Assembly: GCA_030017685.1 (NCBI GenBank)
Contig: JASEHH010000009.1
Coordinates: 1-59,122 of the forward strand
Length of the DNA: 59,122 nucleotides
DNA from: Thermodesulfobacteriota bacterium
Lineage (GTDB): Bacteria > Desulfobacterota > BSN033 > UBA1163
Reading direction: 5' to 3'
The position numbers were made by a program, and so were the translations under genes. The stretch's first letter is position 1, and every line of letters starts with the position of its first letter. This document shows positions 18,025 to 26,280 of the stretch, one piece after another. A model generated the notes under the pieces. It searched no databases. It worked only from the letters and a program-made list of their open reading frames with translations, and was not told the DNA's origin.

Positions 18025-19056
18025 TTAACTCCTCCCTTTCAGATATTGTTGAACCGTGCAGGCGATCGATTTTGCATGAATGATGGAGCGGTCAATATCC
18101 TTCGGTCCACTGCAAGCCCCTGTGACGAAGATGCCGGTTTGGGCAGGCGGAGGCGCAAAAAAACCCTCCTCATTGAAATTCAAATTAAAAAGCCGGGTGA
18201 GTGATTTCGAATCTTTTCTCAACACCATTCCCACGGAGAGGACGATCAGATCGAAAGGTTCTTCCACCACCTCACCCTTTAAAGGATCTACGAATCTCAC
18301 CCTCAGACCATCGGAGAGAGGAGAGTGATAGACCTTTGAGGGAAGGCTCCGGATGAGGTGGATCCCGTTGTCCTGTCGGCAGGAGTTTAGAAAATGATCA
18401 AATGAGGCTCCGGCAGGCTGAATGTCCATATAGAGGAAGGTGGCCTTTGTTTCGGGGTATTGATAACGGATCGCCTTGATCAGGCGGAGCGCATAGGCAC
18501 AGCAGACCTGAGAACAGTAAAGGTTTCCGATGGACTCATCCCGGCTTCCCACACACTGGAAGAAGGCTACGGTATTGGGAAGTCTTTCGTCCGAAGGACG
18601 GAAAAGCTTTCCTCGAAGACGGAGCATTTCGTCCAGATCCCTGGCGGTGATCACATTTTTATAGCGGCCATACCCGTATTCGGCCTTCAGAGAGGCATCA
18701 AAAGGATCGACTCCCGCCGCAATCACTATGGCAGAGACATCAACATCCATCCTCTCTTTTCCATTTTTTAAGGAGACGTTATAGGCTCCAGGCCCTCCTT
18801 TCAGGCCGGTCAATTCGGTATGGGTGAGAATGGAAATGGAGGGCCCATTGCGGATCTCCAAAACCCTCTTGTCCACCACGCAGGCAAAACATTTGTTGCA
18901 GGATTCAGAAGCCTTACAACAGAAAGAGACGGCAAGTCCCCCCAATGAGGGCTCTCTTTCAATCAGGAGGGTAGAAACACCTGACTGCGCCAACTCCTTT
19001 GCCACCGTCATTCCCGATATCCCTCCGCCGATGATTAAGATATCTTTTTGCGCCAA
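18025..19056 (-). CDS. HdrA-like protein, first-half unit (343 aa)
   Basis: Corresponds to unit 1 of the double HdrA proteins but as a separate chain: FAD loop IIGGGISGMTVAKELAQSG near residue 7, a Cys cluster FCCKASESCNKCFACVVDKR near 45-64 in place of NDCSMC, CVGSRDESIGNLYCSQVCC near 170, and FVTGACSGPKDIDRS near 307. The ferredoxin motifs found in fused copies after the FAD loop are absent. Start is TTG at 19056, eight bases after GGGAG. With the next gene it forms a split HdrA, probably serving the NuoEFG-like genes upstream or MvhD/MetVF downstream. Confidence 0.82.
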   Translation of the reverse strand: MAQKDILIIGGGISGMTVAKELAQSGVSTLLIEREPSLGGLAVSFCCKASESCNKCFACVVDKRVLEIRNGPSISILTHTELTGLKGGPGAYNVSLKNGKERMDVDVSAIVIAAGVDPFDASLKAEYGYGRYKNVITARDLDEMLRLRGKLFRPSDERLPNTVAFFQCVGSRDESIGNLYCSQVCCAYALRLIKAIRYQYPETKATFLYMDIQPAGASFDHFLNSCRQDNGIHLIRSLPSKVYHSPLSDGLRVRFVDPLKGEVVEEPFDLIVLSVGMVLRKDSKSLTRLFNLNFNEEGFFAPPPAQTGIFVTGACSGPKDIDRSIIHAKSIACTVQQYLKGRS

Positions 19057-19080
19057 TTTTTCACTCCCTGTAGCTTTTTG

Positions 19081-19315
19081 ATTTTAAAAATCCGAAATCC
19101 GAATATCGGGCGAAGCGTCCTTTTAGGACCAATCCGAAACAAAGATGTTAAATCCTAAACTCGAAACCCTAAACTCTAAACAAACTCAAATGTCCAAATC
19201 ACAAAACTCAAAAACTAACTAATTTAACTTTTTGATTTTGAACTTGTTTAGGATTTAGAGTTTAGTGTTTAGAGTTTAAACCATTTCGGATTCTGTGCTT
19301 CGGATTTAGATTCCA
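19081..19315. repeat. Long AT-rich palindromic repeat
   Basis: Most of the 308-base gap 19057-19364. The left half has AAATCCTAAACTCGAAACCC and CTAAACTCTAAAC words (19150-19180). The right half has the complement GTTTAGGATTTAGAGTTTAG (19248-19267) and CGGATTCTGTGCTTCGGATT. No gene or promoter is evident. Confidence 0.6.
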
Positions 19316-19364
19316 AACGGTCATTAAAATTCTGTCCCCATTTTATGCACGATAGACCAAGCCA

Positions 19365-19769
19365 CTAGACCACATAACATATTTCCGGCAACACCCTGTC
19401 AGGATTGGAGAGCCGGATGTAATGAATCATGTGATTGATCGTGGCGATGGCCAGAACAGATAGGTCATCCCCTTTTAACTCCCTTACCTTCTCTCCAGAG
19501 AAAAGGACCTGCATGGAAGGAGGGAATTCCTCATCTTTGTGTTGGTACAGGAAATAAGCCTCCACTCCCGGGTAGAATACCTTCTTCACCATCCAGTCAC
19601 AACGGATGGGAGGGGAGGCAACTCGTTCCCCTCCAATATATTGAGTCATCTTCCGGACATCGTCGAGATATTCAAATGCCTCCGATCTCCTGGCCACCTC
19701 TTTTTTGAGATAGAGGTCATGAACCACCACCCCTTCGATCTCCTTCAGGGTTAAGAATTCCTTATCCAT
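19365..19769 (-). CDS. Uncharacterised soluble protein in the Nuo/Hdr cluster (134 aa)
   Basis: I do not recognise the family. It has no signal peptide, no membrane segment and only one Cys (near the C-terminus, EICYVV). Notable segments are EGVVVHDLYLKKEVARRSEAF near the N-terminus, GGERVASPPIRCDWMVKKVFYPGVEAYFLY in the middle and a helical DDLSVLAIATINHMIHYIR near 100. The start overlaps the upstream nuoG-like gene by 8 bases and has a perfect AGGAGG, so it is a real, co-translated gene. Position suggests an accessory or assembly factor for the NADH module; this is guesswork. Confidence 0.75.
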   Translation of the reverse strand: MDKEFLTLKEIEGVVVHDLYLKKEVARRSEAFEYLDDVRKMTQYIGGERVASPPIRCDWMVKKVFYPGVEAYFLYQHKDEEFPPSMQVLFSGEKVRELKGDDLSVLAIATINHMIHYIRLSNPDRVLPEICYVV

Positions 19770-20421
19770 CTGCTGTGCCTCCTGACTCTTTGAGGAAAAG
19801 AGCGCCCGTGGGACAGACCTTCACGCACTCCAGGCAGGATTCACATCCCAGGGAAGAGAGGGGGAGATGATCAAAGGTCGTGACAACCATCTCAAACCCT
19901 CTGTAGGTAAAATCAAGAAAGGATTTCCCGATGCCCTGACAGACGAAAACACATTTTCCGCATTTCACACACTTTTTCGGATCGTAGGTGAAGAGAGGAT
20001 GGGAATCATCGACGGGAAGATCACGGACAAGGCTCCTCAGGGTTTTGGGCTGAAGGGTCATTTTAAGGGATGAGGCAAGCCTGATCAACTGGCAGTCCTT
20101 TCTCTTCGCACAATTCTTACAATCGATATGATGGTCGCTCATGATGAGCTCAAAGGCTGTCCGTCTCATCCTCGCTATCTTTTCCGTATAGGTATAGATT
20201 TTCATCTTCTCCTGAACCGGCTCCGAGCAGGCGGTGACCATCTCTCTGCGGCCTCCGACTTCCACTTCGACAAGGCACAAACGGCATCCTCCGAAGGGAA
20301 GTTCAGCGCCCTCAGTGGCGCAGAGATTGGGGATGTAGATCCCCGAACGGAGAGCGGCCCAGAGAATTTTTTCCCCCGGGTCTGCTGTTATTTCTTTACC
20401 ATCAATTACCAGGGATGGCAT
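19762..20421 (-). CDS. NuoG/HoxU-type iron-sulfur subunit, short form (219 aa)
   Basis: Electron-wire subunit of NAD-linked hydrogenases, formate dehydrogenases and complex I. Present: a [2Fe-2S] domain (CATEGAELPFGGCRLC and TACSEP), the His-Cys3 cluster HHIDCKNCAKRKDCQ near 110, and two [4Fe-4S] motifs CVKCGKCVFVCQ and CESCLECVKVCP at the C-terminus. No molybdopterin or hydrogenase domain follows, as in HoxU. I choose ATG 20421 behind GAAGGA; a longer frame to 20487 only translates the adjoining repeat. It forms an NADH-oxidising trio with the nuoF- and nuoE-like genes upstream. Confidence 0.87.
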   Translation of the reverse strand: MPSLVIDGKEITADPGEKILWAALRSGIYIPNLCATEGAELPFGGCRLCLVEVEVGGRREMVTACSEPVQEKMKIYTYTEKIARMRRTAFELIMSDHHIDCKNCAKRKDCQLIRLASSLKMTLQPKTLRSLVRDLPVDDSHPLFTYDPKKCVKCGKCVFVCQGIGKSFLDFTYRGFEMVVTTFDHLPLSSLGCESCLECVKVCPTGALFLKESGGTADG

Positions 20422-20442
20422 GAAGTTTCCTTCGCAATAAAT

Positions 20443-20571
20443 CACCAATGACCAAATTCCAATAACCAAATAAATTTCAAATTCCAATAACCAAACAACA
20501 GCCTGTTTGGAAGATTGATTATTGGTTATTGTTTGGTGTTTGGAATTTGGTGTTTGGTTATTGTCATATTA
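20443..20571. repeat. Long AT-rich palindromic repeat
   Basis: AATGACCAAATTCCAATAACC words on the left (20450-20490) and GGTTATTGTTTGGTGTTTGG with GGAATTTGGTGTTTGGTTAT on the right (about 20523-20562), around CAACAGCCTGTTTGG. The two halves are near-perfect complements over about 50 bases. Confidence 0.65.
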
Positions 20572-20590
20572 TCTTATACGTTTGTATTAT

Positions 20591-22474
20591 TTAATCCTGT
20601 GCCACACCTATCTTTGGTGAGACCTTGATCACAGCACTATATTCCCTGGGGCAGACCTCCAGGCAGATCCCACACTTCACACATTTGGTTTGATCGATGA
20701 TCTTGATGTTCTTCTCATCCGGGTGAATAGCCTCTGCCGGACATTTGAGGACGCAGTGCTCACAACTCCTCTGACATTTGTTGTAAACAATGAGGTAAGA
20801 GATGAGGTCGCGGCAGACCAGGGCCGGACATCGCTTTTCAACGACATGGGCAATATACTCACTCTCGAAATACCTCAGGGTGGTGAGGATGGGATTTGGA
20901 GCGGTTTGCCCCAGGCCGCACAAGGATCCCTCAACGATCTCCTCTGAAAGTTCTTTGAGAAGGCGGAGATGATCCAATGCCCCTTCTCCCTTTGTGATTT
21001 CCTCTAACAGGAGAAGGAGATGTTTGGTTCCTATCCGGCAGAAGGTGCACTTCCCGCAGCTCTCGCTCTGGGTGAAGGCGAGAAAGTATTTGGCCATATC
21101 GACCATGCAGGTCTCTTCATCCATTGCGATCAGTCCGCCGGAGCCCATCATTGAACCAAGGAATTTTAAGGAGTCGAAGTCAACTGGCGTATCGATATAT
21201 TGAGCGGGAATACATCCGCCTGAGGGCCCCCCGACCTGGATAGCCTTCATTTTTTTCTCTTCTTTAATCCCCCCTCCAATTTGATAGATAACCTCCTTAA
21301 GGATTGTTCCCATTCTCACCTCAGCGAGCCCCGATTCCTTGATCTTTCCCGCAAGGGCAAAAACGGTTGTCCCCTTTGAGTGGAGGGTTCCGATTTTTGA
21401 AAACCACCCCGATCCCTTCAGCAGGATAGGGGGAATACAGGAGAAGGTCTTCACATTATTTAAGAGGGTGGGTTTACGAAAGAGGCCCTTCTCAACAGAA
21501 TGGGGCGGTCTGACCCTTGGCATGGGCCTTCTTCCCTCGATCGAATACATCAAGGCAGTCGACTCACCGCATACAAAGGCTCCTGCTCCGGGATAGACCT
21601 TTATGTCGAAATCAAACCCTTTTTCCAAAATATCTTTCCCAAGCAGGCGATGCCCTCTGGCCTGCATTAAGGCATGATTGACCTTTTGGATGGCAAGGGG
21701 ATATTCTGAACGGATATAGATGTAACCCTGATGGGAGCCGAGGGCATACCCGGCAATGGCCATTCCTTCGATTACCTGATGAGGAGAGCTCTCAAGAACG
21801 ACCCGGTCCATGAAGGCGCCAGGATCGCCTTCATCTCCATTGCACACGATATATTTGGGATGTTCCTTTGTCTTGAAACATTCCTCCCATTTCATTCCTG
21901 CCGGAAAGCCGGCGCCTCCCAGTCCCCTCAAGCCCGAGCGCTTCACCTCCTCGATGATCTCTTCTCTGAGCATGGTCAGGGCTTTGTCAAGCGCTTCATA
22001 TCCGCTCAGGGCGATATAATCCCTGATCTCTTCAGGGTCGATTACTCCCGCATACCGAAGGATGATTCTTTCCTCCTTTTCAAATCTTTCAAGTTCCGGG
22101 ATATAGGGAATATCCCCTTCCTTCATCTCCAGGGTCCCAATGGCCAGATCGAAACAGGGATCATCTTCGATCAGGTAGTTGTAAACGATTCTAAAAGCGT
22201 CTTCCGGTTTCAGGTTTTTATAACAGATCGTGGGATTGCCCTCCTTCTTGATATAGACAAGAGGCTCGGCAAAACAAATTCCCAGGCATCCCACCTTGAT
22301 AATCTCCCCTTGGAGGTGATGTTTGATGAGCTCTTTTTTAAAGGCCTCCGCTACCTCAAGCGCACCGACCGATATCCCACAGGTGGCACACCCGATAAAG
22401 ATCTTGGGCGTCCCGCCATTCAATTTCTCTCGATAATATTGTCTGGCTTCCTGCCTGATCTGTGAATAGGTCAT
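20591..22474 (-). CDS. nuoF: NuoF-type NADH-binding flavoprotein subunit (627 aa)
   Basis: Oxidises NADH with FMN and hands electrons to iron-sulfur clusters. Order: N-terminal thioredoxin-like [2Fe-2S] domain (IGCATCGISVG near 29, VGCLGICFAEP near 62); NADH/FMN site GLRGLGGAGFPAGMKWE near 181; CNGDEGDPGAFMD near 211; GAGAFVCGESTALM near 297; a [4Fe-4S] site SCGKCTFCRIGT and SLCGLGQTAPNP; then a 2x[4Fe-4S] tail (CQRSCEHCVLKCP, CVKCGICLEVCP). This extended form, with extra domains at both ends, is that of bifurcating hydrogenases and formate dehydrogenases (HydB/HoxF-like). The ribosome site is weak. No hydrogenase or formate dehydrogenase catalytic gene is in the window, so Hdr is the likely partner. 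Confidence 0.92.
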   Translation of the reverse strand: MTYSQIRQEARQYYREKLNGGTPKIFIGCATCGISVGALEVAEAFKKELIKHHLQGEIIKVGCLGICFAEPLVYIKKEGNPTICYKNLKPEDAFRIVYNYLIEDDPCFDLAIGTLEMKEGDIPYIPELERFEKEERIILRYAGVIDPEEIRDYIALSGYEALDKALTMLREEIIEEVKRSGLRGLGGAGFPAGMKWEECFKTKEHPKYIVCNGDEGDPGAFMDRVVLESSPHQVIEGMAIAGYALGSHQGYIYIRSEYPLAIQKVNHALMQARGHRLLGKDILEKGFDFDIKVYPGAGAFVCGESTALMYSIEGRRPMPRVRPPHSVEKGLFRKPTLLNNVKTFSCIPPILLKGSGWFSKIGTLHSKGTTVFALAGKIKESGLAEVRMGTILKEVIYQIGGGIKEEKKMKAIQVGGPSGGCIPAQYIDTPVDFDSLKFLGSMMGSGGLIAMDEETCMVDMAKYFLAFTQSESCGKCTFCRIGTKHLLLLLEEITKGEGALDHLRLLKELSEEIVEGSLCGLGQTAPNPILTTLRYFESEYIAHVVEKRCPALVCRDLISYLIVYNKCQRSCEHCVLKCPAEAIHPDEKNIKIIDQTKCVKCGICLEVCPREYSAVIKVSPKIGVAQD

Positions 22475-22500
22475 ATTGCTAAAAAAATTTCGTTAAATGG

Positions 22501-22642
22501 TAACGGTAAAGAGGCCCGTATCGTTGATAAAAGGTTACGTTTATCGTCTCTTAATTCTTTTCACGTAACCGTAACCAGTAACCGAAACGCCTGCCTGCCG
22601 GTAGGCAGGGGCTTCGTCACCTTAACCCAAGAACCCGGAACC
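22501..22642. repeat. Dispersed repeat family C, copy 1 (with 20-bp palindrome inserted)
   Basis: Shares TAACGGTAA, GAGGCCC.TATCGTT, TCGTCTCTTAATTCTTT, CACGTAACCGTAACCA.TAACC and CGAAACG with the copy at 40284-40408, same orientation. Copy 1 alone has CCTGCCTGCCGGTAGGCAGG placed exactly between CGAAACG and GGCTTCGT. Fills the nuoE-nuoF spacer. Confidence 0.7.
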
Positions 22643-22644
22643 GG

Positions 22645-23118
22645 TTAACCCTTTTTATCCTTGTCCCGGAGGTTGATGATGACTTCCTCCACCGTTCCGG
22701 GAGTCATTTTAGGGTAGATCTGACTGTTAATTTTGACCACAGGGGCGACATTACAGCACCCAAAACAGGCTGTGGACTCGAGGCCGAAATTTCCGTCCTC
22801 CGTAGTATCCCCCTTTTTAATCTGGAGTTCCCTTGAGAAGGCATCGAGGATTAAGTTCCCCCCCAGGAGGTAGCAGGCGGTCCCCAGACAGACATGGATG
22901 GGGTTGCGGCCAGGGGGCTTTCTTCTGAACTGATTGTAGAAGGTGACTACACTAAAAATTTCAGAAGGAGGAAGATGGAAAAAGTGAGCTACACTCTCCA
23001 TGACCTCTCGTGAGAGGTAGCCCACTTTCTCCTGGATCTCTTGTAGCACGGGGAGTAAATTTTCTCTCTCCGGATGGAACCTCCCGAGGATCTCCTCTAT
23101 TTGCTTTGACTCTTCCAT
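22645..23118 (-). CDS. nuoE: NuoE-type [2Fe-2S] subunit (157 aa)
   Basis: Thioredoxin-like [2Fe-2S] subunit of NADH-oxidising modules. The four ligands are present as CLGTACYLLGG near 82-87 and ACFGCCNVAPV near 121-125, after the usual helical N-terminus with VTFYNQF. Its start lies inside the 3' end of acsC (22-base overlap), so the NADH module is co-expressed with the CODH/ACS genes. It completes a NuoE-F-G set. Confidence 0.9.
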   Translation of the reverse strand: MEESKQIEEILGRFHPERENLLPVLQEIQEKVGYLSREVMESVAHFFHLPPSEIFSVVTFYNQFRRKPPGRNPIHVCLGTACYLLGGNLILDAFSRELQIKKGDTTEDGNFGLESTACFGCCNVAPVVKINSQIYPKMTPGTVEEVIINLRDKDKKG

Positions 23119-24467
23119 TTTTCAATCATCTGGGGAAGAAAGGCGGGGAGATCGCTTGCCTCACGGGGACCCACAATCACTTCCCAGCCCTGTAATTCCT
23201 CTTCGAGCTCTCCCTTGATCCTTGCGGCAAATCCAGGGATGATGACCCTCTTATTCTTAACTTTATCTCCGACCCCTATTTTCTTAAGAAATGGCCCGGC
23301 CGTGTCTCCGCTAAACTTTCCTGTTGACCAGGCTGCCAGGACACATAACCCTTCCGTATCTTTTACACAGAGATAGGCAGGGATTTTGCTGTTCTCAATC
23401 TCACTGGCCACTGCAAAGTAGGTCAGTGCGAAATTGGTCGTCAGGAGCACCGGCGATTCGGGAGAGACCGTTCCGATTTCGTAAATCTTCTGCTCCACCG
23501 CAAGGGGAACTCTCGGATCGGTAAAAATGTTCTGCCTTAAGACGAGGAGAGGATAGAGCATCTCTTTTTCGAAATCGGAGAGGACGACGATGCCTGCATA
23601 CTTGATCACTCCTGCCGATGCCAGAAGGGTTTCCTCCATCTTATTTTCCGCGAGCATACACGGCAGCGAAAGGATGGGGTAACCCAGAGGCCGGAAAGTC
23701 TTCTTGAGGGCGGCCCTCCGGATGAGGGTGTAATCCCTGATCATCTCTTTCAACGATTTAGGGGAAGGATCGAGGACGATGTCCAGAATGCCTTCTTCCT
23801 TGAGCCGTTTGGTGATGGGAACGATTTCTTCAATTCCGCTGGTCTTCACTCCAATGGGCGTGGGTTTTGCCTTTAATTTCGGAAGAGCGGCCTCCAGATT
23901 CTCTTTTGTGATGGGGTAGAGAAGGGGATTTTTATCTGCAATCAGATCCCTTGCTTTAAACAGGAGATCCAGATCCTCACAGATTAAGACGATGGGAAAC
24001 CCTTCTGCAGCCGCCCTCTTTACCAGACCCAGATACTTCTCAGCATTTCCCGCATACTTCAAAGCAAAGAGATTGGCCCGGAGCTTCTGACCCACCCGGT
24101 CAAACTGGAGCGTCTTCAGCTTGTTAATCTTAGCGGAGATGGTTCCTTCATCTTCCTTTTCGGTGATGAGGATGGCGATTCCCGAAGGTCTGTAAAAAGT
24201 TTTTTCATGCCGGTAGATGACCTCTTCCTCGCCAATACTCAGTCCTTTCTCCCCCACACCGACGGTGACCAGCTTGATGGGTGGAGCCAATGCCTCTTCC
24301 AGTTCTGTTTTAATCTCGCCTGGCAGATAGGGACACTTATCCACAGTCACTGCACCTGATGCCAGTTTCATTGCAAAGGCAAAACAGGTGGGGAACCCAC
24401 ATTCTTTACAATTCTTTTTGCCGCCATCCGGCAATTTTTTCTGAATATCCGAAGCCTTAAGTGCCAT
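23097..24467 (-). CDS. acsC: Corrinoid/iron-sulfur protein large subunit (456 aa)
   Basis: Methyl-carrier protein: takes the methyl group from methyl-THF (through AcsE) on cobalamin and gives it to acetyl-CoA synthase. N-terminal [4Fe-4S] domain with Cys20, Cys23, Cys28 and Cys45 (NCKECGFPTCFAFAM, DKCPY). A TIM-barrel and a C-terminal cobalamin-binding domain follow (LLTTNFALTYFAVASEIE and the ending region). Length is normal (about 445-460). Start ATG follows AAGGAGG. It lies just after acsB and forms a heterodimer with acsD at 29271-30173. Confidence 0.93.
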   Translation of the reverse strand: MALKASDIQKKLPDGGKKNCKECGFPTCFAFAMKLASGAVTVDKCPYLPGEIKTELEEALAPPIKLVTVGVGEKGLSIGEEEVIYRHEKTFYRPSGIAILITEKEDEGTISAKINKLKTLQFDRVGQKLRANLFALKYAGNAEKYLGLVKRAAAEGFPIVLICEDLDLLFKARDLIADKNPLLYPITKENLEAALPKLKAKPTPIGVKTSGIEEIVPITKRLKEEGILDIVLDPSPKSLKEMIRDYTLIRRAALKKTFRPLGYPILSLPCMLAENKMEETLLASAGVIKYAGIVVLSDFEKEMLYPLLVLRQNIFTDPRVPLAVEQKIYEIGTVSPESPVLLTTNFALTYFAVASEIENSKIPAYLCVKDTEGLCVLAAWSTGKFSGDTAGPFLKKIGVGDKVKNKRVIIPGFAARIKGELEEELQGWEVIVGPREASDLPAFLPQMIEKWKSQSK

Positions 24468-24485
24468 GAGATCCTCCTTTTATCG

Positions 24486-25688
24486 TTAACCTGTTACCCA
24501 GGGATGTCCGACTCGATTCAGGTATTCTGTTAATTCATCCACATTCTTCACATTTTCTTCCGTGGGAATCTTTTCGTATAAGCCCGCCTCGTCGAGGACA
24601 TCTTTGATCTGTTCTTTAATGCCCTTGGGGAGCCAGACGATCCTTTTTAACCCTCCATCGGTCTTTATGAATTTCTTTGACTTCATGTAGGAGATGGCCA
24701 GGCCGAGCATTCCCTCGTTCTGCCTTCCACCGGAGGCCTCTCCGGCGATGCCCGAAAACTTCTGGCCCGTCACAGTCTCTCCAAGAAAATCCCGATGGAC
24801 AACACCAAAAGCATCCACCTCCGGGATATAAAAAAGGATTGCTTGGAAACATCCGCAAGAGGTGTGAGGATTTTCCAGCGCGCTGTGGAGGCAGAATACG
24901 CTATTACTGCCAAGGGACTTCTCGGCAACGATTTCATTGACTCCGGAGTAGATAAATTTCTCCGGATCCAGAAGGTCCCCCTTCTTGACGGCAAACTGGG
25001 GTCCTTCGGGGTCCATCTTATAAGCGGCCCTTCCATCAAACCAGTTGATCGCTCCACAAAGGGAGACCCTCTCGGGAGTGACGACACAGACATGGGTGGG
25101 TGCGAAGGATTGGCAGAGTGAACACCCATAAAATTCATCGACTTCTTCTTCCGTGATCCCTTTCAACCGGTCATCCCTTGCCTTGTAAACCTTTCTTGCC
25201 TCAAGGACTTCTTTTTCCACCTTGTCCGGATCGGTGATAAAAGTGATTTGGATCTTTTCAATGATCGAAAGCTCATTCTTATAGAGCATTGCGAGAATCC
25301 TTCCGATCTCATCGAGGGAGTTGAGGCCCTTTTTAAAACTGTCTTTGTGGATTCTCATCCAGATCTCGTCCCTCTGGGCCATGTGCCAGAAGCCCTCAAT
25401 GTAATTGATGTACATGTGGACGCGACGCTCAAAAACAGGCTCCATATCCTTTTCTAATTGTTCCCCTGCCACGTCAATCTTGATAAAGATGGGACCCGAG
25501 GCGCCCTCTTCAAAATCCTTGATGTCCTTTCCGATGATCTCCACCTTTTCGTCTTCCACTTCACCGGCAGGCTTGACGGTCACCAGCTCCGCTTTGAACT
25601 TATGCTTCGGCCCTCCGAATTCGATTTGAAAATCTTCCTTCCTTACGGTTTCGCCTTCATACTGAGGTCCTACGTCGACTGAAAACAT
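24486..25688 (-). CDS. cdhC: Acetyl-CoA synthase catalytic subunit, short (archaeal CdhC-like) form (400 aa)
   Basis: Joins CO, the methyl group and CoA at the A-cluster. A-cluster ligands are all present: Cys189, Cys192, Cys201 and Cys211 (CSLC...THVC...SLC) for the [4Fe-4S] cubane, and the Cys278-Gly-Cys280 pair for the distal nickel. The bacterial enzyme is about 730 residues, with an N-terminal CODH-contact domain of about 310; that domain is missing here and the start is firm (AAAGGAGGAGCAAAATG), so this is the archaeal CdhC layout rather than a truncation. With cdhA and cdhB downstream to upstream it forms an ACDS-type complex. Confidence 0.92.
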   Translation of the reverse strand: MFSVDVGPQYEGETVRKEDFQIEFGGPKHKFKAELVTVKPAGEVEDEKVEIIGKDIKDFEEGASGPIFIKIDVAGEQLEKDMEPVFERRVHMYINYIEGFWHMAQRDEIWMRIHKDSFKKGLNSLDEIGRILAMLYKNELSIIEKIQITFITDPDKVEKEVLEARKVYKARDDRLKGITEEEVDEFYGCSLCQSFAPTHVCVVTPERVSLCGAINWFDGRAAYKMDPEGPQFAVKKGDLLDPEKFIYSGVNEIVAEKSLGSNSVFCLHSALENPHTSCGCFQAILFYIPEVDAFGVVHRDFLGETVTGQKFSGIAGEASGGRQNEGMLGLAISYMKSKKFIKTDGGLKRIVWLPKGIKEQIKDVLDEAGLYEKIPTEENVKNVDELTEYLNRVGHPWVTG

Positions 25689-25727
25689 TTTGCTCCTCCT
25701 TTCTTCATTCTTTCTTTATTTTCAAAC

Positions 25728-26264
25728 TTAAGATTTCAAACCCTGGATGAGATTCTCCAGATATTCTTTCCATTTGTCATCTTTGAGATTGGGAAGGGAA
25801 AAGGTGGCATTGGGAAAGACATATTTGCACAGGGTAACGGTCTTGAGATGTGTCGCAAAATGTTTCAGCGTGGACAACCCCTGATTTCCCAAGTCGGGCC
25901 TGACCCCCAGAAATAGTACAAAATCGTGATTGCCTTGTTTTTTGACGCCCTTCCAATTCGGATCCTTCAGATGATTGACGATCTCGACGGCGTCATACGT
26001 GGAGTCCGGAGTGACTCCAAGCTCCAATAGCTTCTTCTTGGTATTGGCTGTTGCACAGACCGCTGCTCCCAGGGTTTTCGCAATCTCCACCCCATATTCC
26101 ATAAGGAGTTTCCCATCGAGATTCACCTCGTTACATTTCGGTCCGAAGACCATTAAAGGCCTTTCCGCCTTCTTGAGGACCTTTGCAAGGGGTTGAGGAT
26201 CTTCCATGACCCTGCATGACTTAATCCCTGTGAATACGTTGACGTGATAATATGGTAAGCTCAT
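25728..26264 (-). CDS. cdhB: CODH/ACS epsilon subunit (CdhB family, 178 aa)
   Basis: Small Rossmann-like subunit that binds CdhA in archaeal acetyl-CoA decarbonylase/synthase. Seen: RPLMVFGPKCNE near 40, ATANTKKKLLELG near 73, DFVLFLGVRPDLGNQGLSTLKHF near 115 and TVTLCKYVFPNATFSLPNL. No metal-binding motif, as usual. Start ATG 26264 has GGGAGGAAAA in front; the frame continuing to 26339 overlaps the neighbour. Typical bacterial CODH/ACS lacks this subunit. Confidence 0.85.
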   Translation of the reverse strand: MSLPYYHVNVFTGIKSCRVMEDPQPLAKVLKKAERPLMVFGPKCNEVNLDGKLLMEYGVEIAKTLGAAVCATANTKKKLLELGVTPDSTYDAVEIVNHLKDPNWKGVKKQGNHDFVLFLGVRPDLGNQGLSTLKHFATHLKTVTLCKYVFPNATFSLPNLKDDKWKEYLENLIQGLKS

Positions 26265-26280
26265 TTTTTCCTCCCTCTTT

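Noticed and set aside
24486-25688. Short acetyl-CoA synthase as a truncated bacterial AcsB
   Set aside because: It has a strong ribosome site at its start, all A-cluster ligands and no remnant of the missing domain upstream, where cdhB ends. The archaeal layout explains it better.
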